From Sandaracinobacteroides sp041675905 (GTDB lineage Bacteria; Pseudomonadota; Alphaproteobacteria; Sphingomonadales; Sphingomonadaceae): a DNA stretch of 64,000 nt. The translations under genes were made by a program, and so were the position numbers. The stretch lies in contig JBAYSX010000006.1 of the NCBI GenBank assembly GCA_041675905.1, positions 1 to 64,000 of the forward strand. The letters run 5' to 3'. Under the pieces are notes generated by a model. That model searched no databases. It saw only the letters and a list, made by a program, of their open reading frames with translations, and was not told the DNA's origin. The first letter of the stretch is position 1. Each line of letters starts with the position of its first letter. Positions 50,689 to 59,410 of this stretch are shown here, one piece after another.

Positions 50689-51539
50689 AGCGTAATTTCC
50701 ACCATTTCGGGCGGGACGTTAAAGCGGATCGGCAACCAGCTGGTGCCGATCCCGCTTGTTACATAAACGGGCCAGCCGTTGAGCTCGCACAGCCCGCGCA
50801 GGCAATTTGATTTGCCGAGAAACCGCTCCTTGATCGGGGTGAAGATCGGAAGGTTGATCTGGCCGCCATGGGTGTGGCCGGCCAGCGCCAGCACCTGATG
50901 TTGCCGCTCATGGTACAGCAATTGTTCCGGCTCGTGCAGCAACAGCAATACCGGTTTGCCCGCCGGGATATCAGCGAACGCCCGGGAGAAATCTGGCGAA
51001 TGGACGATTGAATCGACTCCCGCAACGATCAGCGGGCCGACATCGATATGGGCGTTCAGCAACAGATGCGGATGGCCGCCCTGCTGATTGAGCACGAACG
51101 GCGTCCACTTCACCGTATCGTGATTGCCGAGGACGGCGTAAACGCCAAGCGGCGCGCGCAGCCGCGCCAGCGGGCCGAGCGCATCCTCCAGGCGCACCGT
51201 CCCGCGGTCGATGATCTTGCCGCCGTGATAATCGCCCACCAGCACGATCAGATCGGGTTTCAGGGCATTGGCCTGATCAACGATGCGCTCCAGACGCGGG
51301 CGCAGCATATCCGGGTAGCCGGCCTGCGTGTCGCCGATCAAGAGCACGCGAATTTGCTGTCCTGCTTCAAGCCCCGGCAACGGCAGTTCAACGGACACGA
51401 CGATCGGCGTGCGTGTCGCATTCCAGTAACCCGCCGCCAGAAACAGCCCGGCGCAAAGCAACAGGCCGACAGGAACCCACAGCAGCCGCCACCAGCCACG
51501 CGAGCGGCGACGAAAGCTTTGTGGGTGGGGCATTTCCAT
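50655..51539 (-). CDS. Membrane-anchored metallophosphoesterase
   Basis: A 294-residue protein. An N-terminal basic stretch and one transmembrane helix (LLWVPVGLLLCAGLFLAAGY) precede a calcineurin-like phosphoesterase domain: VLLIGDTQAG, VLVGDYHGG, YAVLGNHDTV, LLLLHEPE and ALAGHTHGGQINLP. It resembles the YkuE group. The substrate is unknown; members hydrolyse phosphodiesters such as those in phospholipids or UDP-diacylglucosamine. The catalytic domain should face the periplasm. Confidence 0.88.
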   Translation of the reverse strand: MEMPHPQSFRRRSRGWWRLLWVPVGLLLCAGLFLAAGYWNATRTPIVVSVELPLPGLEAGQQIRVLLIGDTQAGYPDMLRPRLERIVDQANALKPDLIVLVGDYHGGKIIDRGTVRLEDALGPLARLRAPLGVYAVLGNHDTVKWTPFVLNQQGGHPHLLLNAHIDVGPLIVAGVDSIVHSPDFSRAFADIPAGKPVLLLLHEPEQLLYHERQHQVLALAGHTHGGQINLPIFTPIKERFLGKSNCLRGLCELNGWPVYVTSGIGTSWLPIRFNVPPEMVEITLYSGRKSGTDR

Positions 51540-51589
51540 ACTCCCGCCTGTAACGCCGCAAAATTAAGAAGATATGAAGGGGATGCCGT

Positions 51590-52189
51590 TTATTGAGGCT
51601 TGGTGTCTTCTTCCAGCCGTAACCCATGGCGCTTGAGCATTGGTAATTGCGCGACAGCAAACAGAAATGTCAGCGCGGTGTCACCCCAAAGTTTGAAGTG
51701 CATCCAGATTTCAGTGGAAAAATAACGCCAGAAGATTTCATTCAGTGCCGCCAGAATAATAAAAAACCAGGCCCAGCGAATAGCAAGAATATGCCAGCCG
51801 CGTTCATCAAGGCCGGTCAACGCCGCGCCCATGATCATCCTGAGATAATTCCGGCGGCGCAGGATTCCAAAAAATATCACTGCCGCAAACACCATATAGA
51901 CGAAAGTAGGCTTCATCTTGATGAAAATTTCATCCTGAAGCAGCAAGGTGAGTCCGCCGAACACACCTACCAGCAGCGCTGAAAACCAGGTCATGGCTGG
52001 CACATGGCGCGCGGATAGGAAGGAAAAACCGATGGCGATGGCGGTGGCTGCCATGAAGGCCGCCGTCGCCGCGAACATATCTTTCCACGACCAGACGGCA
52101 AAAAATACCAGCAAGGGTCCGAAATCGACGGCGACGCGCCGCCAGCCGGCAAGTTCCCGGCGGGGGGTGGATTCAGGCATGTCAGACAT
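51590..52189 (-). CDS. yciB: YciB/IspZ (septation protein A) family membrane protein
   Basis: A 199-residue inner-membrane protein with five to six hydrophobic helices. Family landmarks are VDFGPLLVFFAVWSWKDMF, MKPTFVYMVFAAVIFFGILR and the C-terminal LNEIFWRYFSTEIWMHFKLW. YciB interacts with cell division and elongation proteins. The start overlaps the ftsY stop by eight bases; the frame is the last of the dapF-mtaB-ftsY-yciB series. Confidence 0.93.
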   Translation of the reverse strand: MSDMPESTPRRELAGWRRVAVDFGPLLVFFAVWSWKDMFAATAAFMAATAIAIGFSFLSARHVPAMTWFSALLVGVFGGLTLLLQDEIFIKMKPTFVYMVFAAVIFFGILRRRNYLRMIMGAALTGLDERGWHILAIRWAWFFIILAALNEIFWRYFSTEIWMHFKLWGDTALTFLFAVAQLPMLKRHGLRLEEDTKPQ

Positions 52190-53123
52190 TTCCTACCAAA
52201 GCCGTCGCATAGGCGCGGGGATCGAACGGGCGCAAATCTCCCAGCTTTTCGCCAACGCCGATCGCATGAATGGGCAGGCCGAACCGTTCCGCCGCCGCCA
52301 CCAGCATGCCGCCGCGCGCCGTGCCGTCCAGCTTGGTCATCACAAGGCCGGTAACCCCGGCGACTTCACGGAAAATCTCGATCTGGTTCAGGGCGTTCTG
52401 CCCCGTGGTGGCGTCGAGCACCAGCACCGTATCATGCGGCGCGCCCGGCGCGATCTTGCCCAGCGCCCGGCGCACTTTCGCCAGTTCGTCCATCAGCCCT
52501 TGCTTGTTTTGCAGGCGGCCCGCCGTATCTACCAGCAGCACATCCCGCCCGGAAGCGCGCGCCTTTTCCATTGCCTGGTAAGCAAGCCCGGCAGCATCCG
52601 CGCCTTCGGGTGCCGAAATCACCGGCACCTGCAGGCGATCTCCCCAAACCTGCAACTGCTGCACAGCGGCGGCGCGAAACGTATCGCCGGCCGCCAACAT
52701 TACATCATAGTCTTCTTCCTGAAACAGGTGCGCGAATTTGGCGATAGTCGTCGTCTTGCCGGTGCCGTTGACGCCCACCACCAGGATTGTGTGCGGGCGC
52801 GGGAAAGCAGTGATCAGCAAGGGCCGGGCCAGCGGGCGGAGAATCGCCTCGATCTCGTCGGCGGCCACTTCGCGCACCCGGTCCAGATCGATATCGCCGG
52901 CAATCCGCGCCTGAGACAGCCGATCGGCAATGCGCGCCGCCACCGCCGGCCCGAGATCGGCGAGGATCAGCGCATCCTCGATCAACTGGATATCGTCCGC
53001 CGTGATGCGTCCGCCGCCCGCCAGGAAGGACAGATTCTGGCTTAGTTTCTCGGTCGAGCGCGCAAGGCCAGAGCGCATCCGCGCCAGCCAGCCGCCTTTT
53101 TCGGTGACATCTTCCTCGCTCAT
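52182..53123 (-). CDS. ftsY: Signal recognition particle receptor FtsY
   Basis: A 313-residue SRP GTPase that docks ribosome-SRP complexes at the membrane. The NG domain is complete: GVNGTGKTTTIAKFAHLF (G1), VLLVDTAGRLQNK (G3), VMTKLDGTARGGMLVAA (G4), and GVGEKLGDLRPFD at the C-terminus. The acidic A domain is very short (MSEEDVTEKGG), as in many alphaproteobacteria. It starts in an ATGA overlap with mtaB. Confidence 0.96.
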   Translation of the reverse strand: MSEEDVTEKGGWLARMRSGLARSTEKLSQNLSFLAGGGRITADDIQLIEDALILADLGPAVAARIADRLSQARIAGDIDLDRVREVAADEIEAILRPLARPLLITAFPRPHTILVVGVNGTGKTTTIAKFAHLFQEEDYDVMLAAGDTFRAAAVQQLQVWGDRLQVPVISAPEGADAAGLAYQAMEKARASGRDVLLVDTAGRLQNKQGLMDELAKVRRALGKIAPGAPHDTVLVLDATTGQNALNQIEIFREVAGVTGLVMTKLDGTARGGMLVAAAERFGLPIHAIGVGEKLGDLRPFDPRAYATALVGNV

Positions 53124-54253
53124 ACCAACAACACCCCGTCCCGGCATTCGCCCGGAACGACCCGGACCAGTTTTCCCTTCGGCTGTGGCTCGGCATATCG
53201 CACGGTGGCATAGCCCGGCGTCAAGCCGCGTGCGCCTTCGCTGATGGTTTCCACCGACCGGCCGACATGGCCGAGCAGGAAACCGCGATGCCGCTCTTCA
53301 GATCGCGCGCGCAATTCGGCGGCCCGACGTTTGGCGATACCCGGCCCCTGTTGCGGCATCCGCGCCGCTGCTGTGCCGGGACGCGGCGAGTAGGGGAAGA
53401 TATGCGCGTGCACAATGTCGCACGATTCGAGCAGGGAAAGCGACTGGCGGTGCGCTTCTTCACTCTCGGTCGGGAAGCCGGCGATCAGATCGCAGCCAAT
53501 AGCGATTTCCGGGCGTACCGCCTTCAGCCGCGCTACGAGCTTTTCGGCATCGGCGCGGCTATGCCGACGCTTCATGCGTTTCAGGATCAGATCGTCTCCC
53601 GATTGCAGCGATAAATGCACGTGCGGCATCAGGCGCGGGTCGGAAAAAGCCTCGATCAGCGCCGGATCGTGCGCTGCGGCATCCAGCGACGACAACCGCA
53701 GCCGTGGCAATTCGGGGACTTGCGTCAGAATCGCCTGCACCAGTGCACCGAGAGTTGGCTGACCGGGCAAATCCTGCCCCCACGAACTTGTGTCGATGCC
53801 GGTCAGCACCACTTCGTTCGCGCCGAGCCCCCGTACTGCCGCGACAACTTCAGCAATCGGGATCGACCGGGACGCGCCGCGCGCCAGCCGCGTGACGCAA
53901 AAGGTGCAATCATGATCGCATCCGTCCTGCACGGCGACGAAACCGCGCGACTGGCGGGTGGCGACACGTGGCGCATGCCCATTCCGGCCCCACGCGTGCG
54001 GACGCAATTTGTCGGCGTTGGGCAACAGCCGCAGATCAAGGCCGGCGAAACGCTCTGGTACGACCGTGGCAGCGCATCCGGTTACCACGACAGGGCCGGA
54101 TTTCAGCGCCCGCACGGCGGCGGTGCGCGCATCGGCAACGGCGGCTGCGGTCACGGCGCAACTGTTGATAACGGTCGTACCCGCTGCAGCCAGGGAGGCC
54201 AGCGCGTCCCGCTCCGCGAGATTGGAGCGGCAGCCGTGCGTAATGATGGTCAC
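53120..54253 (-). CDS. mtaB: tRNA (t6A37) methylthiotransferase MtaB
   Basis: A 377-residue radical SAM enzyme. The N-terminal Fe-S cysteines are in ITHGCRSN, VINSCAVTAAAV and VVTGCAATV. The radical SAM cluster is QDGCDHDCTFCVTRLARG. The MtaB subgroup adds methylthio to t6A37 of tRNA; the RimO and MiaB families have different N-terminal motifs. The GTG at 54253 overlaps the dapF stop by GTGA, and its stop overlaps ftsY. A longer reading frame runs upstream into dapF but has no support. Confidence 0.9.
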   Translation of the reverse strand: MTIITHGCRSNLAERDALASLAAAGTTVINSCAVTAAAVADARTAAVRALKSGPVVVTGCAATVVPERFAGLDLRLLPNADKLRPHAWGRNGHAPRVATRQSRGFVAVQDGCDHDCTFCVTRLARGASRSIPIAEVVAAVRGLGANEVVLTGIDTSSWGQDLPGQPTLGALVQAILTQVPELPRLRLSSLDAAAHDPALIEAFSDPRLMPHVHLSLQSGDDLILKRMKRRHSRADAEKLVARLKAVRPEIAIGCDLIAGFPTESEEAHRQSLSLLESCDIVHAHIFPYSPRPGTAAARMPQQGPGIAKRRAAELRARSEERHRGFLLGHVGRSVETISEGARGLTPGYATVRYAEPQPKGKLVRVVPGECRDGVLLV

Positions 54254-55044
54254 AGGTCGGTCTCGCCGCGAAAGGTGGTGAGGGCGGGGCCGGTCATGGT
54301 GATGGTGCCGGCGGGCGTTTCGGCGATTTCCAGTTCGCCGCCGGGGAGCGCCACTGTCGCCACCGCATCCACCAGCCGGCGGCGGCGCGCGGCGGCGAAA
54401 GTGGCGCAGGCCCCCGTGCCACAAGCCAGGGTGAGCCCCGCGCCGCGTTCCCATACGCGCAGGCGAATCCCATCGCGCGACTCGATGGTGGCGACATTTA
54501 CATTCACCCGTTCGGGAAACAGCGGATCATGCTCGATCAACGGCCCCAGTGTTTCGAGCGGCACGGCGCCGCTGTCTTCCACGAAGAATATCACATGCGG
54601 GTTGCCCATCGACACGGCGGCGGGGTGTTGTAATTCTTCCCAGCCGACCGGCATGGTCAGCGTGTCCATCGCATAGGCCAGCGGTATTCTTTCCCAATCG
54701 AAATCCGGCTGGCCCATATCGACCTTGACTCCGCCTGCCACCGTATTGGCAGACAATAATCCGGCGGCGGTTTCGATGGTGGCGTGCCCGCCCAACAGCG
54801 CGGCCACACAGCGGGTGGCATTACCGCACGCACCCGATTCCGAACCGTCCGGGTTGAAAATTCGCATGAAAGCGTCGGCGCGCACAGAGGACTCCAGCAC
54901 GATCAATTGATCGCACCCGATTCCCCGCCGACGATCGGCCAGGGCGCGCACCCGCATCGGCGGAAAGATCGCCGGTTGCTCACGCGCATCGAAAATGGCG
55001 AAATCATTTCCAAGGCCGTGCATCTTGATAAAGCGCTGTGTCAT
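54250..55044 (-). CDS. dapF: Diaminopimelate epimerase
   Basis: Converts LL- to meso-diaminopimelate for peptidoglycan and lysine. It has 264 residues. The first catalytic Cys is in GSESGACGNATRCVA, the second in LTLACGTGACATFAAA. The N-terminus FIKMHGLGNDFAIFD is standard. It is the first gene of the dapF-mtaB-ftsY-yciB overlap series. dapD, earlier in the pathway, is 40 kb away. Confidence 0.96.
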   Translation of the reverse strand: MTQRFIKMHGLGNDFAIFDAREQPAIFPPMRVRALADRRRGIGCDQLIVLESSVRADAFMRIFNPDGSESGACGNATRCVAALLGGHATIETAAGLLSANTVAGGVKVDMGQPDFDWERIPLAYAMDTLTMPVGWEELQHPAAVSMGNPHVIFFVEDSGAVPLETLGPLIEHDPLFPERVNVNVATIESRDGIRLRVWERGAGLTLACGTGACATFAAARRRRLVDAVATVALPGGELEIAETPAGTITMTGPALTTFRGETDL

Positions 55045-55194
55045 CTAAGGGCGGATGTAAGCGGCGCGGGCGTCACTGTCCATCATGGCTGCCGAACAAA
55101 AAGAGACCGCGTTACCATCAGAATGTTGCATATGGCGCACTCAGCCGGTAAAGCCCGCCTTTCGCCTTTTCGGGGCTAAACTGCACGAGAAGAG

Positions 55195-55494
55195 ATGCGC
55201 TATATGGCAAGTCTGATGATGGAACATATGGATGCCGATCCGCCGCTGATCGACGAAATCGTGGCTGTTCTGACCGCAAGTCTGATGCTGTCGACGGGCG
55301 CGAACGACCATCTCGATTCGGAGACAAGGCTGCTCGGTCATTTGCCGGAACTCGACTCAATGGCGGTGGCGACCGTATTAACGGCGCTCGAAGATCATTT
55401 CAGCATCATCATTGACGATGACGACGTCACCGCCGATATGTTCGAGACAGTCCAGACGCTGACAGACTTTGTTCGCGTGCGACTGGACCGCTAA
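55195..55494 (+). CDS. Acyl carrier protein-like protein
   Basis: A 99-residue acyl carrier protein. The phosphopantetheine Ser is in LPELDSMAVATVLTALEDHF, with the usual acidic helix. It differs from housekeeping AcpP: the N-terminal part is longer, and DHFSIIIDDDDVTADMF resembles carriers of natural-product or exopolysaccharide systems. No ketosynthase or ligase is near. The following gene is the ornithine decarboxylase, 147 bases on. Start at 55195, or 55204. Confidence 0.8.
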   Translation: MRYMASLMMEHMDADPPLIDEIVAVLTASLMLSTGANDHLDSETRLLGHLPELDSMAVATVLTALEDHFSIIIDDDDVTADMFETVQTLTDFVRVRLDR

Positions 55495-55641
55495 ACGCTG
55501 CATTTTCCACTACTTGCCGTAAAATGTGCAAGGAAACCCTTTACAGCGCGGCGCAACGGCCCCATATGCATTGATCGCTGCCCCATGGGACTTCCACCGC
55601 AAGGCAGCTTGTCGTCAACTGTCCTGTGGAGGTCCCTTGAA
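55495..55641 (+). other. Leader region upstream of the ornithine decarboxylase
   Basis: About 147 bases with several short complementary segments (for example GCAAGG near 55525 and 55610). It contains no gene. Alphaproteobacterial ODC genes are often preceded by the speF RNA motif; I cannot confirm or exclude it here. Confidence 0.25.
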
Positions 55642-56865
55642 TTGTACGAGACACATAACGCGCTGGGGGTAGCGCGCGGGCTGCGACCGGCAGCACCCGT
55701 TACCCTTGTTCGCCCTGAAGCTGCTCGCACTGCTGCGCGGTTTTTCGCTTCGCATTTTCCCGGCAAGAGTTTCTATGCCGTGAAGTCGAACCCGACACCC
55801 GAGCTGATTCAGCTTTTGTGGGAAGGCGGCATTCGCCACTTCGACGTCGCCTCCATTGCCGAGGTGCGGCTGGTGCGCGGGCTGTTGCCTGACGCCACGC
55901 TTGCCTTCATGCACCCGGTGAAAGCCGAAGAAGCCGTCGCCGAAGCCTATCATCGCCATGGTGTGCGGATTTTCTCGCTCGATACCCATGCCGAGCTGGA
56001 AAAGATCGTCCGCGCCACACGGAGCGCGGATGGCGTGGCGGCGACCGATCTGACGCTGTGTGTGCGCCTGCGGGTGTCGTCGGGCCATTCCAGGCTTAGC
56101 CTTGCGTCGAAATTCGGCGTGGGCGTGGCCGATGCGCCATCGCTGTTGCTGGCGACCCGCCAGGCGGCGGATGCGCTGGGCATCTGTTTCCATGTCGGCA
56201 GTCAGGCGATGAGTCCGGCGGCCTACAGCGACGCGCTGGCCTTTGCCGGTGCCGCCATCGTCGAGGCCGGCGTCACCGTCGATGTGATCGACGTTGGGGG
56301 CGGTTTCCCGTCGCGCTATCCGGGCATGGAGCCGCCGCCGCTTGAAACCTATTTCGCCGTGATCGAGCGCGCGTTCGAGGCACTGCCCGTTTCCTACTCC
56401 GCCGAACTCTGGTGCGAGCCGGGCCGGGCGCTGTCTGCCGATTATGCCTCGGTACTGGTGCGCGTCGAAAAGCGCCGCGATGATGAATTATACATCAACG
56501 ATGGCGCTTATGGCTCGCTGTTCGATGCCGCCCATGTGGCCTGGCGCTATCCGGTACGGGTCGTGCGGGACGATTCGGCGGCAACCCAGGAACAGGACTT
56601 CGCTTTCTATGGCCCCACCTGCGATGACATGGACCATATGAAAGGCCCGTTCCGGCTGCCCACCGACATTCGCGCGGGTGATTATATCGAGATCGGCCAG
56701 CTTGGGGCTTATGGCTCCGCCATGCGGACGGGTTTCAACGGGTTCGGAGCCGGCGATACGGAGACGGCCATTGTGCATGATGCGCCTATGACCTCGCATA
56801 TTCCGGATGGCGGCGTTGCCCGTGTGCCGGAAAATGTTGTCCGGCTCGTCGCCCGCCAACGCTAG
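55642..56865 (+). CDS. Ornithine decarboxylase (fold III, PLP-dependent)
   Basis: A 407-residue alanine-racemase-fold decarboxylase producing putrescine. The PLP Lys is in GKSFYAVKSNPTPEL, the glycine-rich PLP phosphate loop is DVGGGFPSRYPG, CEPGRALSADYAS follows, and the specificity/active-site helix is YGPTCDDMDHM with the Cys and Asp expected of ODC. I place the start at TTG 55642 because GGAGGT lies eight bases upstream; the ATG at 55585 has no such site. The neighbour, a putative homospermidine synthase, would use its product. Confidence 0.85.
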   Translation: MYETHNALGVARGLRPAAPVTLVRPEAARTAARFFASHFPGKSFYAVKSNPTPELIQLLWEGGIRHFDVASIAEVRLVRGLLPDATLAFMHPVKAEEAVAEAYHRHGVRIFSLDTHAELEKIVRATRSADGVAATDLTLCVRLRVSSGHSRLSLASKFGVGVADAPSLLLATRQAADALGICFHVGSQAMSPAAYSDALAFAGAAIVEAGVTVDVIDVGGGFPSRYPGMEPPPLETYFAVIERAFEALPVSYSAELWCEPGRALSADYASVLVRVEKRRDDELYINDGAYGSLFDAAHVAWRYPVRVVRDDSAATQEQDFAFYGPTCDDMDHMKGPFRLPTDIRAGDYIEIGQLGAYGSAMRTGFNGFGAGDTETAIVHDAPMTSHIPDGGVARVPENVVRLVARQR

Positions 56866-56934
56866 CTATAATTTCAACCATAATTTATGCCCCGTCGGAA
56901 TGCCGATGGGGCATTTCTTCCTGTGGAGATCAGC

Positions 56935-57993
56935 ATGACCGACCAGATGGACCAGCAGCGCAAGGCGGAACTGCTCGCCAAAACCGTCGAACATATTGAT
57001 ATTAAAAGCTTCGATGCGCGGCCGATCATCGACCAGATGGCGAATATGAGTTTCACCAGCCGCGATCTCGCCCGCGCCACCCGCATCTACAACCAGATGC
57101 TGGAAGACAAGGATTGCACGATTTTCCTCGTCATCGCCGGCTCGACTTCAGCGGGCGGTTGCATGGATCTGTATGCGGAACTGATTCGCTCCAACATGGT
57201 TGATTGTGTCGTCGCCACGGGCGCGACTATCGTCGATATGGACTTCTTTGAAGGACTTGGCCACAAACATTACCAAGCGCTGGAAATACCCGACGATAAC
57301 ACCTTGCGTTCGCTGTATATTGATCGGATTTACGACACTTATATCGATGAAGAGCAGTTGCAGGAGTGTGACAGCACCATTGGCGAAATCGCCGACAGCC
57401 TGCCGCCTGGCCCTTATTCATCGCGCGCCTTTATCCGTGAAATGGGTAAATATCTGTCCGGGCATGGCAAGAAGGATAACAGCCTCGTCAAGCTTGCCTA
57501 TGAGCATGATGTGCCGATTTTCTGTCCGGCGTTCGTCGACTCCTCGGCAGGTTTCGGCCTGGTGAAACACCAGGTCGAACGCATCAAGGCTGGCAAGCCC
57601 TACACGATGATCGACGCGGTGGCAGATTTCCGCGAACTGACGGACATCAAGATTGCGGCGGGATCGTCTGGCCTGTTGATGGTCGGTGGCGGCGTTCCCA
57701 AGAATTTCGTTCAGGATACAGTGGTTTGCGCGGAAATCCTCGGACATGAGGATGTCTCGATGCACCAGTATGCGGTGCAGATTACAGTTGCCGATGTTCG
57801 CGACGGCGCTTGCTCCTCCTCGACGCTGCAGGAAGCGGCGAGCTGGGGCAAGGTTCAGACGGTGTATGAACAGATGGTCTATGCCGAAGCCGGTTCGGTA
57901 ATGCCGTTGCTGGCGTCCGACGCTTACCATCGCGGTCACTGGCAAAACCGTCCGAAGCGCGGCTGGGCCAAATTGTTCGCTGAAGGTAAATAA
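56935..57993 (+). CDS. Deoxyhypusine synthase-like protein, probable homospermidine synthase
   Basis: A 352-residue NAD-dependent aminobutyltransferase of the deoxyhypusine synthase family. Bacteria lack eIF5A, so these proteins act on free amines. Seen: IAGSTSAGGCMDLYAELIRS, PIFCPAFVDSSAGFGLV, SGLLMVGGGVPKNFVQDTVV and the catalytic Lys region EAASWGKVQTVYEQ. With an ornithine decarboxylase 69 bases upstream, putrescine is the likely substrate and sym-homospermidine the product. Bis(guanidino) polyamine synthesis from agmatine is an alternative for such proteins. The ATG at 56935 follows GGAG by seven bases. Confidence 0.82.
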   Translation: MTDQMDQQRKAELLAKTVEHIDIKSFDARPIIDQMANMSFTSRDLARATRIYNQMLEDKDCTIFLVIAGSTSAGGCMDLYAELIRSNMVDCVVATGATIVDMDFFEGLGHKHYQALEIPDDNTLRSLYIDRIYDTYIDEEQLQECDSTIGEIADSLPPGPYSSRAFIREMGKYLSGHGKKDNSLVKLAYEHDVPIFCPAFVDSSAGFGLVKHQVERIKAGKPYTMIDAVADFRELTDIKIAAGSSGLLMVGGGVPKNFVQDTVVCAEILGHEDVSMHQYAVQITVADVRDGACSSSTLQEAASWGKVQTVYEQMVYAEAGSVMPLLASDAYHRGHWQNRPKRGWAKLFAEGK

Positions 57994-57998
57994 GCCCT

Positions 57999-58145
57999 CT
58001 GCCCGCCATCGCCATCTATGCGGGGGCGGCGCTTGCTGAAACCGCCGGATGCTTTGCCTTCCGGGCATGGCTCCGGCGTCAGGATCTTCCAGGCGCGATG
58101 CTATGCCTTGGCGGCGCGGGCGTCATTCTGCTCGCGCCGCGCCGA
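57999..58145 (+). pseudogene. ynfA (UPF0060) remnant with internal deletion
   Basis: Right after the homospermidine synthase candidate the frame reads IAIYAGAALAETAGCFAFRAWLRR, which is the N-terminal helix and loop of YnfA, then at once DLPGAMLCLGGAGVILLAPR, its last helix. The middle of about 50-55 residues is missing without a frameshift. There is no ATG or GTG start; the frame opens after a TAA with ATA and CTG. It is most likely a decayed gene, not an active small protein. The frame continues to about 58232 inside the convergent methyltransferase gene. Confidence 0.65.
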
Positions 58146-58150
58146 TCCCG

Positions 58151-59362
58151 TCACCGCCGGAATTCCGCCGCGAGTTCCACATGCGTGGACCAGCGGAATT
58201 GCGCCACCGGCCATAACCGATCCAATGTGTAACCGCCCGCCACGAACCGTTCGGCATCACGGGCGAAGGTTGCGGGGTTACAGCTTACTGCGGCGATGGC
58301 CGGCACGCGCGATTGCGCCAGTTCGGCGGACTGGGCGATGGCCCCGGCGCGGGGCGGATCGATCACCACCGCGTCGAAACGGTCAAGTTCATCCACCACA
58401 TACGGGCGGCGGAAGAGGTCGCGATGGTCGATCTGCACAGGCCGTCCACTGGCGCGGGCTGCCTGCTCCAGTGCTTTCAATGCCGGCCCGGCCGCATCTG
58501 CCGCCAGTATCCGCGCAGATGCGGCCAGCGGCAGTGCGAAGGTGCCGGCGCCGGCAAAGAGATCGGCGATATGGCGGGAGGCACCAACGATGTCTTGCAC
58601 CGCCCCCACCAGCGCCGCCTCGCCGTCGGCAGTCGCCTGCAGAAACGCGCCGGGTGGCACCTGGACCGCAACACCACCCATCCTGATTGTCGGCGGTGAT
58701 GTGGCGACAATGGTTTCCGGTCCGTCCGGCCCCGCCAAAGACAGTCGCGCCAGACCATAGTTCGCGGCAAATTCCGTCAGCCCCTCGATCACCGGCAACT
58801 GCCGTGCCTGTAAATTGGACAGGCTGAGATCGACGCCCTGGTCCGTGTCGGTCATTGTAACGGCAATTGCCGAGCGCTCGCCGATATGGCGGGACAGAAG
58901 CGCCCTGAGCGGTTCGACCAGTGCGAAAAGGCGGGGGCGCAGGACCGGGCATTCCTCAATATCGACCAGATCATGGGTGCCTGCGGCATTGAAGCCCAGC
59001 ATGATGCGGCCATTGCGTTTCGTGGCGCGCATGGCGGCGCGGCGGCGGCTGCCGGGCGGTGAAACATGCACTGGCATTATGCGTTTCGGCGTAATTCCGG
59101 CGCGCGCCAGCGGTTCGAGGATGCGATCCCGCGCAAAATCAGCCAGCAGCGGCTCGGCGACATGCTGTAACTGACATCCACCACAAACGCCGAAGTGCCG
59201 GCAGGCTGGCTGAACATGTCCCGGCCCCGGTACAATGACTCCTTCGGCGGAGACGGTATCGCCGGGAACCGCGCCGGGGACGAAGCGCCCGTCCGCCGTC
59301 ACGCCATCGCCACGGGCCGCCAAACGCAGGATTGTTTCTGATCCGTTATGCACATTCATCAT
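58151..59362 (-). CDS. 23S rRNA (uracil-5-)-methyltransferase family protein (RlmD/RumA-like)
   Basis: A 403-residue class I RNA methyltransferase. The Fe-S cysteines are CRHFGVCGGC and EECPVL. The SAM site is ADLFAGAGTFALPLA, and the catalytic Cys is in IAAVSCNPATFARD; DPPRAG is present. The TRAM-like N-terminal part is compressed (ETILRLAARGDGVTADG). The target (U1939 or U747 of 23S rRNA) cannot be assigned by reading. I chose the ATG at 59362, which has AAGG upstream. Confidence 0.88.
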   Translation of the reverse strand: MMNVHNGSETILRLAARGDGVTADGRFVPGAVPGDTVSAEGVIVPGPGHVQPACRHFGVCGGCQLQHVAEPLLADFARDRILEPLARAGITPKRIMPVHVSPPGSRRRAAMRATKRNGRIMLGFNAAGTHDLVDIEECPVLRPRLFALVEPLRALLSRHIGERSAIAVTMTDTDQGVDLSLSNLQARQLPVIEGLTEFAANYGLARLSLAGPDGPETIVATSPPTIRMGGVAVQVPPGAFLQATADGEAALVGAVQDIVGASRHIADLFAGAGTFALPLAASARILAADAAGPALKALEQAARASGRPVQIDHRDLFRRPYVVDELDRFDAVVIDPPRAGAIAQSAELAQSRVPAIAAVSCNPATFARDAERFVAGGYTLDRLWPVAQFRWSTHVELAAEFRR

Positions 59363-59410
59363 GCGGTAACCCTTGCGAGCGGAAATGGGATGCAGCAAGG
59401 TACAAAAAGT

